From Brachynemurus nebulosus (lineage: Eukaryota > Arthropoda > Insecta > Neuroptera > Myrmeleontidae), in the NCBI GenBank assembly GCA_035578155.1, contig JAPWDM010000006.1, forward strand, positions 11,486,305 through 11,550,304: 64,000 nt of DNA. Reading direction: 5' to 3'. Below are positions 43,983 through 56,384 of this stretch, in pieces. The position numbers and the translations under genes were made by a program. Position 1 is the first letter of the stretch; each line of letters opens with the position of its first letter. The notes beneath the pieces were generated by a model, which was not told the DNA's origin, ran no database searches, and was given only the letters and a program-made list of their open reading frames with translations.

Positions 43983-45310
43983 AAAGCTTTTTAATAAGCT
44001 CTTGAATTAACTATGTGCAAACATAGCATTTTTTTCCTAAATGAACTTTAATTAAGTTCAGGGGAAAAACTAATGAACTGTAATATAATTTTCACATTCA
44101 CCGGTGAAAATTTCTCATGCAGTATGGAAAATATTCAAACTATATATGCTACCTACATTTTCGTTAAAACTATTTTTATAGTCGGAAAAGCGCTTGAAAA
44201 ATTTTTACGATTCAACATATTATTCTGTACCTACGCGAGGAAAATTAAAAACTACAACTGAAAATATTATGTTTAAATAAAATATGTAGAGTATCGCACG
44301 GCTTGGAGGCCCTGTGTAATATTATAATCAATATTCATTCAAACTGAATGAAGCAGATGTGAAAATTATTGAAAAAATTGCGCCACTGGTGACGCACTAG
44401 AAATATTCGCCTTAACGATAACACCATTAGAGTTGACATGGTATGAAAGAAAAATTTATTATATGCCTGTAAAACACATATGCCATGTACACAAACGTTC
44501 AAAAAATTCGGCACTTAAAATCACGTGACATTCAAAACTATAGTTTCGTATGCCTTCAACTGAATCACTTTCTCGTCAAAATACAATTGAATTTGAAACA
44601 TTCAATTCAATTTTATCCTGAATTTTTTGGCGACATGTGTAGTTTTAGTGTCAGTTACCTAGTTATAACCATTACCGGTGGCTACGTGTATTACTTCGGT
44701 CTACCACGACACAAGTACTATCATTATCCCACTCTCAGCACACTCTGTTCATCCCAGTACCACCCCCCACCCCACTTTACCTAACCGTCCGGACTGCTTA
44801 ACGAAGTTGTCGTATTTCGTGCCATAAACATACAGGCTGTGTCGAAAAACTATCATCAGAATATAAACAAAAAGAATGTCAAATTTATTTGCGAAATAGT
44901 TTTAGTTGATAAACTGAGTAGGTATTAGGACGATTGGCACAACAATGTTTATTGCCTATATTCAGGAGCAAGTAAAGAAATTATTCTTACTTACTAACTC
45001 TGTATTCAGGAAGCAAGTAAATCCAAAAAAATATATAGGTATGTATAAACTGTAAATTGTAATGCCTTATTCTTAAAACTTTAATCAGTCCTGGAGCGTC
45101 AATTCCTATTCATCACTCACTCGCGTTTATTAGCCCCCCTTTACGTCTCTATTAACTCGATAGACCCCTACTGTTGTCCCTAATTTCCCCAATTCTATAT
45201 AAGTTTAACGTAGATTATTAATTCAAGTAAATGATATCGAATATTGGTAAGAAAAAATTAACATAATTTTACATAAACTTTTAATAAAGATACGAAGTAA
45301 AATTCGACTA
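43983..45310. other. No gene seen
   Basis: The 99-residue frame at 44485-44784 has a hydrophobic stretch (VSYLVITITGGYVYYFGL) but no recognisable family and no splice context. At 44835 a TA is followed by CAGGCTGTGTCGAAAAACTA, a MITE-like end without a visible partner. Confidence 0.35.
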
Positions 45311-46223
45311 ACAAGGAAAGGGCAAGAAGTCGAAAATTCAAAAAAATCTGAAACTTTGTCAGTATATAGAGGGTCGCTCTACCTAATAACATAAAAAATA
45401 TCAGTTGCTGCTAAAAAACGTTTTTAAAGGGTGAAACATCCCTTCAAAGTTAGAACTCAAAAATTTAAAAATTAATGAAATTTTGTTTATACGCACCTTA
45501 AAAAGTTCTAATAACAAATATAACATTATTTTTTGCATTTACACATTTTTAAGGGTTGAAACCACCCCTCAACTGTGTACTTAAAAATTTAAAAATTAAT
45601 GATATTTTGTTTATATATACTATACAGAGCTCTAATAATAAATATAACATTATTTTTTGCATCTACAAATTTTTAGGGGTTTAAACCACCCCTTCATATG
45701 TGTACCTAAAAAATTTATAAATTGATGATATTTTGTTTACTTATATATAATATATAAAGCTCTAGTAACAATATAACAATATTTTTGGCATCTATAACTT
45801 TTTAGGGGTCGAAACTACCCCTTCATATGTGTACTTAAAAATGTATAAATTTATGATATTTTGTTTACATATATCAACTATACAAAGCTCGCGTAATAAA
45901 TATAACATTTTTTGCATCCAAAAATTTCGTCAATTTTTGTTTCTAGGTTCCAATTTACACAGTTGAGGGGTGGTTTTAACCCTTAAAGAATATGTAAATA
46001 CAAAAAATAATGTTATATTTGTTACTAGAACTTTTTAAGGTACGTATAAACAAAATTTCATCGATTTTTAAATTTTTGTGTTCTAACTTTAAGGAGGTGG
46101 TTCACCCCTTAAAAACGTTTTTTAGCAGCAACTGATATTTTTTATGTTAATAGGTAGCCACCCTCTATATACTGACAAAGTTTCAGATTTTTTTGAATTT
46201 TCGACTTCTTGCCCTTTCCTTGT
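45311..46223. mobile_element. 913-bp TIR element with internal ~125-bp tandem units
   Basis: Inverted ends ACAAGGAAAGGGCAAGAAGT / ACTTCTTGCCCTTTCCTTGT. Symmetry continues through AATATCAGTTGCTGCTAAAA and ACACATTTTTAAGGGTTG for about 260 bp. The left half contains four tandem copies of a unit starting AAATTTAAAAATTAATG at about 45461, 45585, 45711 and 45839 (periods near 124, 126 and 128 bp), each with a GGGGT...ACCACCCC/AACTACCCC hairpin. Flanks AAGTAAAATTCGACTA and AAGTACAATTCAATGA could be a decayed 16-bp duplication. Confidence 0.8.
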
Positions 46224-47363
46224 AAGTACAATTCAATGATGCTGGAAGTGCTGGACTCTACAACAACGCATTCGAAAATCCATTTTCTCGCCTCGTTGAT
46301 CCAGAAATTTCGAGACACCTGTAATATTGGAACATATTATTTTATATGATGCATACATATAACATACATATATTCAGAAGATATGTTTTAACCGTTCATA
46401 TACATACATACTTTCTACATTTTCGAGGTTTAGTCGCCACTGCTATGATCGACCCTCATTAAATTCTATACAGTTCATGCAATTTTTAAAATATTATATA
46501 CACAAATAAACATATATATTTCAACTTTGAACGTACATATGTGTTTAGGTTGTGTTCATTTAGAATAAAAAAAAAAAAATGTATAAAAGAACTTAAACTG
46601 GGAAAAACACAAAAATAAATAGAATCATTAGACTGTTACCAATGACTTTTTAAAAGAGCACCACTCGTTTCAAACAAATTTTCAAAAAAAACCAACTCCA
46701 GTATTCTTTCAACGTTTTTTTTCGTATATTATAGCGTCCAGCTTTAGAGTAAAAAATAGAAAAATTTCAGTATTTTCACACCTGAAACGTTTAAAGTATT
46801 TTTTAATCACTAAAAGTGTCAAAAGAGAACCGCCAAATATGTAAAAGACGAGTTTTCGAATAAAACTTGATCAAACCAAACCCAAACTGAAGTATCCTAA
46901 ATAGGCTAGTTTGGACTGTAAAAAGCAGGAGCCAATTCAGTTTTCAAATTCGAAGCGGGTCACATTTCCTTAAAGACTTCGAACTTCAAATTTTTAAAAG
47001 AACAACTTCAAGAACTTATAATTTGCTTCCAGTGATTTTTAAAACATTAAAAAATCTTAGTAAACTTGATTTTTTTTTTCAATTCAGTACGACTTTTGAT
47101 TGAGTTAGGCTGATTTGTGTGTAAACTGTTATTTTTATTGTTCAAATGGTGAAATTTCTTTTAGAAATATGACTATGTTTCGACAAAAGTCTTTTTTTCT
47201 AGTAGTCTCACCTGCTTAATTTTGATAAAAATGTAATTACGATTTTTTAGACGCTGAAAAAATTAGAGATTAGAATAAAATCGAAATCGAGACACGTACA
47301 TATACAATATAAGAAGAGACATAATTATAATTTGAATACATCACTGATATAAATCAGTTAGTT
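46224..47363. repeat. R4 copy at 47085-47230; otherwise no gene seen
   Basis: GGCTGATTTGTGTGTAAACT, CTTTTAGAAATATGACTATG and CTTTTTTTCTAGTAGTCTCA match 25195-25310. The rest is AT-rich and unassigned. Confidence 0.45.
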
Positions 47364-47545
47364 GTAGCTAGTAGTGATGTCGGATAATTAATCGATTAAT
47401 CGGTGCAATCGACTAATTTTGCTTGTATTTAGTCATTTTTTAATCGACTGTTTTGCCTTCGATTAAATGACTAAAATGATTAATTTTTTTTTAGATGACT
47501 AAAAACGACTAATTTCTTAATTTTTATCTTTTTTATTGGACTTCG
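47364..47545 (+). mobile_element. ATCGATTAATCG element, left part only
   Basis: AGTGATGTCGGATAATTAAT then CGATTAATCGG, and the AAAATGATTAATTTTTTTTT / GACTAAAAACGACTAA block. It stops where a second copy starts. Confidence 0.65.
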
Positions 47546-47564
47546 AAAAAATACTAGCTAGTAA

Positions 47565-48026
47565 TGATGTCGGATAATTAATCGATTAATCGGTTTAGCC
47601 GACTAATTTTTTGTTTACTTTTAATCACTTTTCAATCGACTATTTTACTGTCGGCTAAATGACTAAAATGACTAATATTTTTTTAAATGACTAAAAACGG
47701 CTAATTTAATAATTTTTCTGCATTATTTATAAGAGTCGAAAAAATGAAAACTAAAAATTATCTGTTTGTATGAGTTTTTACTTTTATGTGAATAATACAT
47801 TGTATGTAATTAGTATTTTTTTTTTAATAAAAATAAAAGTCAATTAAATTTAAAATATTGTTTTTAAAAGAGTTACATAGGTTACCCTATTCATGAATTC
47901 AAATAAAAATTTAGTCGATTAATCGACTATTCTATACTCGATATTGTCGACTAATGACTAATTTTGTCGGAAAAACAATTTTAGTCGATTAATCGACTAA
48001 CTGCATCTCGACTCGACTTCACTAGT
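47565..48026 (+). mobile_element. ATCGATTAATCG element, copy 2
   Basis: Left AATGATGTCGGATAATTAAT; right part ATTAATCGACTATTCTATAC and TCGACTCGACTTCACTA. It shares a distal block (GTTACATAGGTTACCCTA, CATGAATTC) with copy 3. Dense in TCGACTA and TTAATCGA strings on both strands. Confidence 0.7.
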
Positions 48027-48103
48027 AGCTAGCTAGCTATATTGATTCAAACTGATCAAAAACAAAGTATGCAGAACATAAAACTTGAATTTGGTATTTA
48101 TAT

Positions 48104-48583
48104 TAGTGATGTCGGATAATTAATCGATTAGTCGATTTAGTCGACTAATTTTGTTAACATTTAGTCATATTTTCGTCGATTGTTTTATCTTCGATTAAAT
48201 GATTAAAATGATTAATTTTTTTTTAAATGACTAAAAACGACTAATATAACAATTTTCCTGTATTATTTATTGAACAAAAAGTGAAAACTAAAAAAATTAT
48301 CTTTCTGTATGATTTTTCACTTTTATGTGATTAATATGTAGTGATATTTCATATCTTTCTTTGTCTTAAAAGAAAAATATTAAAAGTCCATAATTAAATT
48401 CAAAAGTAAAAACCTCGTTTTTGAAAGAGTTACATAGGTTACCTTAACCATGAATTCGACTAAAAATTTAGTCGATTAGTCGACTATTCTGTGCTCGATA
48501 TTTTCGACTAATGACTAATTTTATCTGAAAAACAATTTTTGTCGATTAATAGATAAACTGCTTCTCGGTCCGACATCACTATT
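48104..48583 (+). mobile_element. ATCGATTAATCG element, copy 3, intact ends
   Basis: Ends TAGTGATGTCGGATAATTAA and, in reverse complement on the right, TAGTGATGTCGGACCGAG: a 12-13-bp inverted terminal match. About 480 bp, non-coding. Ends of the AGTGATG type occur in hAT elements, but no 8-bp duplication is evident, so the superfamily is open. Confidence 0.75.
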
Positions 48584-49428
48584 TGAAAACGTCCTGAAAC
48601 CATTTCGATGGTTCCCCTTTTTACACCTTTGTTTTCAAAAAATATCTGAACTGTAAAATAAAAGCTTTGTAGAGCTTAATTCGAACAGACGAACGTAGCT
48701 AAAAACAAATTAGAAATGAAAAACTGAGGATTAGACGGGAAATTTTTCTAATTACTGACACACAGTCCTTTCAAAGTATTATTATATTCAATTAAATAAT
48801 TTTCCAAAAATGAAAAAAACTGAATATATTCATTTTCCAGCTTTTCCACATATGTATAAAGCGAGCGACCAGCTTCAGCAGCAACACAATTTCAGTATTT
48901 TAATTAAAGTATTTAATTTAGATTGAATGAATTAATTAATAAAAGAACAAAAGTAAATTGAACAACTAACTCAACAAAGGTCTTCTTTTACAGCGGCAGC
49001 CAACAGGAGCGTAGTAGCATGGCTTTTTCCTAATTTAAAATATCAGCTACACTTTTATATATTATGTACATACATATGTATTCGGTACCTACATAATCAG
49101 TGGCGACACCAATATGAGGGTCGACAAATTAAAATAAAAAAATTTTTTTAATCGAAAAAGTAATATTTACAGTGACAAAAAAATATTTGTCGCTGATTGA
49201 AATGCCCGCATAATTTCATTCGACATTTTAAAAATATTTTGTAACTACAGTAAAATTGCAATAATAATAATTATATGAACCCACGGATTATTGAATTGAA
49301 ATTCTTTTGGAAATCGTGTTAGGATAAATCTTATTTAATACGACTATTTTTTTGGGTAAGTCGAATAATTTTAAGCCAAAGAGGCGTTTACCAAAACTCG
49401 TGTAAACAAACAAAGGTTTCAAATTTTT
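48584..49428. other. No gene seen
   Basis: AT-rich spacer. Confidence 0.4.
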
Positions 49429-49432
49429 TTAA

Positions 49433-50322
49433 CCCTAGAATCATACATACTCGTCAAAATGACGAACGAACTTCTCTACCTGCTCCAGTACTACAACTTG
49501 TCGTTGCTTGACTGTTCTGAAACTTCTGGTATCTAATTTATTTGTTATGATAACACAGCAAACGTATTCGTTTTGTATATATTAAAATAGTGTGCGTCAA
49601 TTAGACGTCGATGTATGATTAACGTATGTTTTTTTTAAAGATTTTGTTCTTCACATATAAAAGTTTTCCTAATTTTTCTAAAATTTATTAAAGATATGGA
49701 TGTTATAATTAATTTATTCAATGATAATGATAATGTGAAAGATGATTACAGCTGCTTGACTTATAGAGACGACATAATACTGAAGTTTTAATATATTGAA
49801 TCGAAAACTAAAGAATGCGTTTCAAGTGACTTAATAAAAGATTAACAATTTATTTTGCGGAAAATATTTTAATTTTATTATTTTTTGAGATCTTATTCGA
49901 AAAAATACTAACAAATTTTAGAAAATTTACAAATGTGCCTAATGAGAAGAAAATAACTACATATCTACGGGAATATTTGTGACAAAGAAATTTCACATTC
50001 TGTAAAGTCACACATGTCCACCGACTCATAATAGTTCATAAATTAATTATTTGAAAGACATGTCTTATGATACAATTGATGTATTTATCTATTTTTTAAT
50101 TTTTATAATGAAAATATGCTTTCCTAAAAAGATTTAAAAAAAATTAATAAATATTTATATTAAAAAACTTTTCCAAATGCAATTTTTTTTAAATATTTTG
50201 TTCGCTTTTGTAGTATTGTGATGTAAAAAAATGTTTTTTTTTGCAAATTAACTCTAAAACTCTCCGTAAAAAGTCTATTCGTCAAATTGACGCCGATGTA
50301 TGATTAACGTTTCTCGTAGACC
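49433..50322 (+). mobile_element. piggyBac-like element, copy 2, right tip lost
   Basis: TTAA at 49429-49432, then CCCTAGAATCATACATACTC. It is colinear with 20003-20937 throughout (ACGAACGAACTTCTCTACCT, GATAATGATAATGTGAAAGA, TACATATCTACGGGAATATT, AACGTTTCTCGTAGACC), with small indels. The last ~15 bp including TTCTAGGG and the right TTAA are replaced by unrelated sequence, so this copy cannot be mobilised as is. Confidence 0.9.
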
Positions 50323-51068
50323 ATTTTCACCATATGAACATTTTTTCCCTTCAAAGTTATTTGGTGTCTGTCTGTCCATCTGTGTCTATCTGTCATCAAA
50401 TGCTTCAAAACTAGTCGATCGTTTTTGATAAAGAAATTATACGGTTTAGTTTCTAGATAGTCCTCTACGAATTTCATCGCAATCGAAGCAATAGTAAGCA
50501 CAACACTACCGTGAAGTCCCACTTATATGCGATATATTATACTTACTACTACTAAGATAAAGTTTAAACACAATATCACTTTAAAGATTGGATAAAAGTA
50601 CAAGGAAGCTGTGTGCCACTCCCCACTGCCAGTATATATTTTTTTTAATTCGAAATTTTGTGTGATTCACATTTTCCGGCTGGTTCTTTCAGCTTCAAAC
50701 TAATTAGAGTCTAAAAATATTTTTTCTTTTTTTTTCTTTTTGAGGATATTTACGATTTAACTTTTATTTGCCTACGTTTAAATTATTTTCATACACCGTC
50801 ACTGTATTTTTGTTGCAAACTTGTAACAATATTATTTTAATTTAGTTTGCTCGCAAGCGGTTAGATTATTATTTTTCATATTTAGAAAATTTAAAATTCT
50901 GTTCACATATTCTTCATTTATGTGAACACAGACTAAGGTATACCACAGTATTTTTGTATTGCTTCCCATAGAGAGAAGCATGTTAATATTAAAACAAACT
51001 AAACGAAAATGTTTTGTTTCGGACGAAAACGGAATGTTCAATAATTACTACTGCAAACTTATTTATTC
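50323..51068. repeat. Repeat debris; R5 copy 2 at 50555-50632
   Basis: 50323-50522 has the CTGTCTGTCCATCTGTGTC and TTTCATCGCAATCGAAGC strings typical of repeat tails; the 72-residue minus frame there (50304-50522) is therefore not a gene. 50555-50632 matches 18060-18150 in inverse. A 69-residue minus frame at 50832-51041 has no features. Confidence 0.45.
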
Positions 51069-51076
51069 ATTTATAG

Positions 51077-51709
51077 TAGGGGTTCCCAAAATGTGACCCG
51101 CAGTGCCGCCAGATCATCTAGAATCTCGAATTCGTCAAGTTTATGCCCCTTAAAAATTACCAAATTTTATGTACAGTATGTCTTACTGATATCAAACCTC
51201 TTTAAACGTTGTAAGTTTTTCAAATTTCTTCAGGAAATGTAATTTAATATCCACATATAACTTTTCTGTCATTTTTACAATTCCAATTTTCAGAGTTCCA
51301 GTTTCTTAACTTCGAAATTATGGTTTTAGACTCTTTTAAAAAAGTTGGTGTACGTGACGCAAGGTTAGACTTACTCTAAGAGCACCGTGAAAAATGCCGC
51401 CCCTGTCTTTCCCTAAAATAAGAAAGAAATATTTTTTTTTAACATTTTTCCCCACAAAAGAACAAGTGGCGAGCAAAAACCGAATTTGCGCTTTGGGCGC
51501 CCCCAAAACCGGGTCACATGTCCTTGCTGCCCCCCTAGATGCAGCCCTGACGTGATGACGTCATCAAGTTCAGTTAATGGCCACAAAAATGAAATGAATT
51601 TCCTGTAAAGATAGCCATATGTTCACTCAGGAAATGTAACTTATTTCAATGTATTTTCCGAATTTTTCTTTTTTTTTGGGTCTCCGACTCAAAACTTTGG
51701 GAACCGCTG
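51077..51709. mobile_element. hAT-like element, 633 bp, 8-bp duplication
   Basis: Ends TAGGGGTTCCCAAAATGTG and, right in reverse complement, CAGCGGTTCCCAAAGTTTTG, the classic hAT-type terminus. ATTTATAG occurs at 51069-51076 and 51710-51717 as a perfect 8-bp target duplication. Inside are GC-rich pieces (AAAATGCCGCCCCTGTC, GGGCGCCCCCAAAACCGGG) similar to 53972-54263, suggesting nested insertions. No transposase. Confidence 0.85.
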
Positions 51710-51717
51710 ATTTATAG

Positions 51718-52351
51718 GATGGTTTATTTGAAGTTTGTCACCTAATAATTAACTTTCGGCTACATCCGAATACTTTACGGCTAAAAAGCTATGATTTATT
51801 GGTATCAAAAAAAGAACTGTTAAATAGTATTTTTTTACTGCAGCCTACCAGGGGTGGTAAAAGCTATTAAAATGATTAATAGCGCAATTAAAATATATTT
51901 ACCGCGGTATCACATACACGATATTACCGACTGACTATTCACTTGATAATATACCTAACCAGAATTTTTTTTCATCTATTTATTTATTGTTGATGTTGGT
52001 GTTCGTCTGTGACATCCTGTACACATATAAAATGTATAGTTTATTGTTGAAATGATTTCTTTATTAAATGGCAGAACTCTTATAATAATTAGTGTCGATG
52101 CTACAATACACAATACTTGGATACTTGTTACTACTTAGTGCTTGCTGCTACTTGAGTAGCTCGCTTGATTCATTATTTTCTAAAAGATTTTATAATAATT
52201 AAACGTCAGCATTAGTAAATTTATGTTTATGAAATATATTTAATTACTTATGAGATACATACTGTAACACAACACAACATTGTGTGATAGATGTGCTTGG
52301 AAATTGTTCCTCATTTAACAAAACTTCCATCATGCGTATATATGTATATAC
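51718..52351. other. No gene seen
   Basis: AT-rich spacer. Confidence 0.4.
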
Positions 52352-53252
52352 TAGGCTTGGAACGAATTTCAAATTCAGTCGCTCGCCAAATTCCGCATAT
52401 TCGGCGAGCATCCGAATAATCAAATAGCCAAATATGCAGTAAATATTCGGATTACTAGACTAGAGTAAACAGTGATGAGATATCAGATTACGTTCCCACT
52501 AATGACACTAAAAAATAAACAAATCGTATTTGCATAATGAATGCAATAGGCGACATCTGTTGACAATCCGTTTTACTAGCATGCATGCGACAACTGTCGA
52601 TGACTGGAGATGTTTACTGACATCAATTTTATATTGAAAGAGTATTGTAACAGTTACACTATGACACGCAGGGCCGTAACTAGGTCTTCAGGGGCCCCGG
52701 GGTAGAAAGTACATTCGGGGTCCCTACGCTGCCCCGGGTAAAAACAAAAAATTTCGCCAAAACAAAAAGCGGCGATCTTTTTTGCTCGTCAGTCTTTTGC
52801 CGCACTAATTTTACAGAAATACTTTTTTTTTTGCTTGTGAGTCGTCTAATTACGGCCCTGCCTAGTTACGGCCCTGGTGACACGATAACCAAATTGTAAC
52901 GGTAACGTTTAATGTTCTTATGTTGTGCAAAATTTTTGCACGGGTCAGCTATAGTATTCTTCTAATTCTTTTAAATTCAATAGTAAATTGCAGAAATTAA
53001 CGGTTTTTTTTTTTTAAAATTATTTCAAATTAGGAAATTTTTAAATACGTAGACTAAATAGTACGCATATCATGACTATGTAGCCGTATGTGTGTGTGTA
53101 TTTGTGCATACATAATAAATATTCATGAATTGTAAGCAGTTTAGGGAATATTATTTAAAGTAAGTATACACAATTTAGAAAGTAATCGGATCAAAAATTT
53201 AGAAAAATAGCCGAATAGGCCAAACAGTTGCCGAATATTCGTTGCAAATCTA
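52352..53252. mobile_element. Probable TIR element, host of a nested hAT MITE
   Basis: Left TAGGCTTGGAACGAATTTC, right in reverse complement TAGATTTGCAACGAATATTC. Subterminal AGCCGAATA/CCGAATAATC and ATATTCGG strings occur in both orientations. The hAT-like element at 52669-52876 lies inside. No duplication identified. Confidence 0.5.
52669..52876. mobile_element. hAT-like MITE, 208 bp
   Basis: Perfect 16-bp inverted ends CAGGGCCGTAACTAGG / CCTAGTTACGGCCCTG. Flanks ATGACACG (52661-52668) and GTGACACG (52877-52884) form an 8-bp duplication with one mismatch. A second GGCCCTG-like terminus (TAATTACGGCCCTG) sits just inside the right end. Confidence 0.85.
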
Positions 53253-53963
53253 ATATATACCTACATCTTAAACAATACACTGTGTACAGAACGTTACGAA
53301 AACACTTTTGGTGAAAGCGTTGGGGAGACACAGCTATTTCGGATAAGTAACTTCAATCTGTAACTTTAAAAGATACAAAGAGTCAAATTTTTTCTAATAG
53401 GATACTCACCTAGTGAATTCATTGTTCCCCCAAGTTTGATTCCCTATTTTATTTATTTATGAATTCTTTTAGAACATCCGGTATACAGGGTGTGATTATG
53501 GGGTTGAAATATATATGTTATAGATGTGGAAGAAGAAAATGAAAGTGGGTATATCTATTGAAATAATGTTATAAGATAAATGATTCTTTAAAACCACATA
53601 TGTAATATGTTGAAGATTTATTTTTGAAAGATTAATTACATTTCGTTTATTAATTATTACTCACCCGCCTAGTTGTATGAGTACCTGCCTGCTTACTCAT
53701 AGCCGAATGAATTATTTAAATTTTAATAAATGGATTAAAAATGAAAACAACTCAACTTTTCAGAATTATAGCAGTTCAACAGCAAAAAGAATTAAATTCG
53801 TATTTAGAAGAATAAATTTTGATCTTACCCTTATGGAAAAACTGAATGTCTTTGTTGTGTATTTCAATGAAAAATATTACTAAAAATATAAAATTTTGCT
53901 TAGTTATTAAGAAAAAAAATTAATTGTTGAAGTAAACAAATTATTAACCTAAAATCTGATAAC
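53253..53963. other. No gene seen
   Basis: TATACAGGGTGTGATTATGG at 53483 is a lone MITE-like end. The 68-residue frame at 53677-53883 (N/K-rich) has no recognisable domain. Confidence 0.35.
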
Positions 53964-53971
53964 ACGTTAAT

Positions 53972-54263
53972 CAGGGCCGGATTAACCCTGAGTCCGCCCC
54001 TAGGCATCTTGAAAAATGCCGCCCCTACCTTTTATTTGAAAAAAAGGAAATCTTAAAAAAAACGTCAATCGCAAATTTTTCTGCCCTGTTTTAAAAACTT
54101 GCCGCCCCCTTTTCCTACGTTTTTTACAAACTTTCTCTTAAAAAAATAAGTGCATAGCAAAAAAAAAAAACGTTAATTACTCATTTTTCCGCTCTATTTT
54201 AAAAATTTACCGCCCCTAAAAATCTTCCGCCCCTAGGGTGGCCTATTAGCTAAGCTGGCCCTG
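53972..54263. mobile_element. hAT-like MITE, 292 bp, 8-bp duplication
   Basis: Starts CAGGGCCGGATTAACCCTGA, ends GCTAAGCTGGCCCTG. ACGTTAAT is perfectly duplicated at 53964-53971 and 54264-54271. The interior repeats the TGCCGCCCCTA / CCGCCCCTAAAAA motif. Non-coding. Confidence 0.9.
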
Positions 54264-55289
54264 ACGTTAATACATCATTTAATCCAACAACAAAAGGTGA
54301 AAAATATGTTTTTTCAAAGTGATGTAACTCCTTAAACAGGAGCGACGTTAAGATTTTTATTTTAGGTATGCTTAAAAAAGTGTCGATATTTACCAGAATT
54401 ACATTCTCGACCAAGTGATCGGAAAACGACATTGCTAGTTAAAGAATGGTTTTTAAACATTTCTCTAAAGCTTAAAAAAATGTCAATATTTGTCTGGATT
54501 ACATAATCAGCCATGTGGTCGGAAAACGACATTTCATATTACACAACCTATTTTTATTTCAGATAATGGCGAAAATGATTCTGAGATAGAAGAAATCTAT
54601 ACTCAGGGTTAATGAATTGTTTTTAATCATTTGACATAAAGTAACTTTAAACATAAAGTGTCGACAAAACGGATTAATCCACTTTGGGGCCCTAGATATT
54701 TTCTTCTTGCGTTTTTTCATTTTTTCAAAATTTTTGTGTAGGCCCAGGCCTACACGGCCTACCCGCTAAATTCGCCACTGTCCTTAAATCAACTATAATT
54801 AAATATTAGCCTTGTTGTAGAAGGTTTATATGTACTTACAAACTGTATACAATACTTGACTATATGTAAAAACCCTTTCTTCCATTTTAATAGGCGAACC
54901 CAAAGTTGGGAGTTCGAAAATATTTTAGTAATATTAATTAATTTCCTTCAGTTTCAACAAAAATAATTTCATTATTACCAAAAATGAAATATTTACAGTC
55001 ATTATTCGACATTTATCTACAAATGTTGTTAAAGTGTAAATTATTTTTTCGTAGTTGAAAATAAATTTGTTAGTATGTATTTTAAGCCATTATTTTTTTT
55101 TTTAGGCTTATTGGAAACAAAAAAATTTCTAATGTAATTGTACCTCTGTGTTATTTATCAACTAAACTATGAAACTAATTTATGTAACAAAATTGCCAAA
55201 ATTGCGTCAGTATTGCCATACAAACTCTGAATAATGCCGTTCCCCCAACGTTCCCCCCCCCCCCCCGTAGCGAAAAAATTTTCTTTTAT
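54264..55289. repeat. Diverged ~130-bp tandem pair; otherwise no gene seen
   Basis: CTTAAAAAAGTGTCGATATT with GATCGGAAAACGACATTGC (54370-54435) is repeated as CTTAAAAAAATGTCAATATT with GGTCGGAAAACGACATTTC (54470-54535). The frame at 54250-54432 (minus) lies in it. A run of about 16 C near 55252-55267. Confidence 0.55.
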
Positions 55290-55745
55290 CAAAAATAAAT
55301 AATGTATTAATGTTCTTCAATTATTATATTTATATATCACTTGTTTTTTTTTTTTTAATTTCCGCGCACTTATGTTGCAGCAATATAAAAGCACTGTTGA
55401 AAAAGCGTTGTAAAAACGCTGTAAAATGATGTTTATAAATTATATTTCAAAAACAGCTTAGTGAATAATTTTTATTTCTTATTACATATGGTTTGTAACT
55501 TTCTATTTTATAACATATTAAATTTTGATCAAATTCCTTTGACACGTTTTCATTTTATTCAAGAAAAATAGCCCGTGTTAAAATTACAAAACTTTGAAAT
55601 CGGTTTTCTCAAAATTGGCGGTGGTCAATTTTTCTTTTCCGGTAAGGGCTCGTATTATTGGTATTGAATTAAATAAATATTTAGAAAAGTTTTGCGTTAA
55701 AATCTTTTGAAAAAATCGTTTTATCGACTAACTACCTTAAAGCTT
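55290..55745 (+). repeat. R3 copy 3, uninterrupted (unoccupied site)
   Basis: Colinear with copy 1. At the critical point it reads GGTAAGGGCTCGTATTATTG then GTATTGAATTAAATAA with no insertion, giving the pre-insertion state of the giant fold-back at 6017-6744. It is about 455 bp, non-coding. Confidence 0.75.
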
Positions 55746-56384
55746 CTACTGTATCGAAAATATACCTACGTCACAATTTGAATTGGAATTTGTGGCATGA
55801 GATATTATTATTATTTTATTAAAATTTCCTCAAACTGAAAATTTTCTCGGTAAATTATTCCCGTTTACTGCGTACAAAATTGATTCGATAGCGTGAAAAG
55901 TTAATAATTTTCAAGTAAAATTTATGAGTTTATAAATTTTAATTTAAAAAAAAAAAAAAAAAATGTTACACAAAACTATGAACTACACACAGTAGTCATA
56001 CATACATATAATATTTTTACATAAAAAAATGCAGCTTCATAATATGTGCTCTCATATGTAGGTATATTATGAATCAGTAAATTTATGGCGTTAATATTTT
56101 ATTTTGTTATAAAACAAGTAACACGGGAAAGTTTTTCAAAAAAAAAAAAAAAAAAAATTTAATATAGTTTCAAAGAAATAATTTATTCTAATAATTTTTT
56201 TTTATAAAAAAAATTCCCATGTCACAGCATTCTGCATAACATAACGAATATGTCAGGGCTAACCGACATCGCAGACTTTTATCTAGTACAGATACCATCC
56301 ATAACATTTTTTTTAACATGAATAGTTTTCTTGGCTTAGGTACAGATGATTGTAATTAAGTAAACCAGATAAATAGCTAATAAA
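55746..56384. other. R1 start fragment at 56213; otherwise no gene seen
   Basis: CCCATGTCACAGCATTCTGC then ATAACATAACGAATATG is a diverged R1 left landmark. The remainder is homopolymer-rich. Confidence 0.4.

Noticed and set aside
45461..45900. CRISPR-like array of four repeats
   Set aside because: Units are adjacent, ~125 bp long and diverged, with no unique spacers, in animal DNA; it is a tandem repeat inside a transposon.
50304..50522. 72-residue minus-strand frame as a gene
   Set aside because: The sequence is a repeat tail with ACAGACAGACA-type strings and joins directly to the broken end of a piggyBac-like element.
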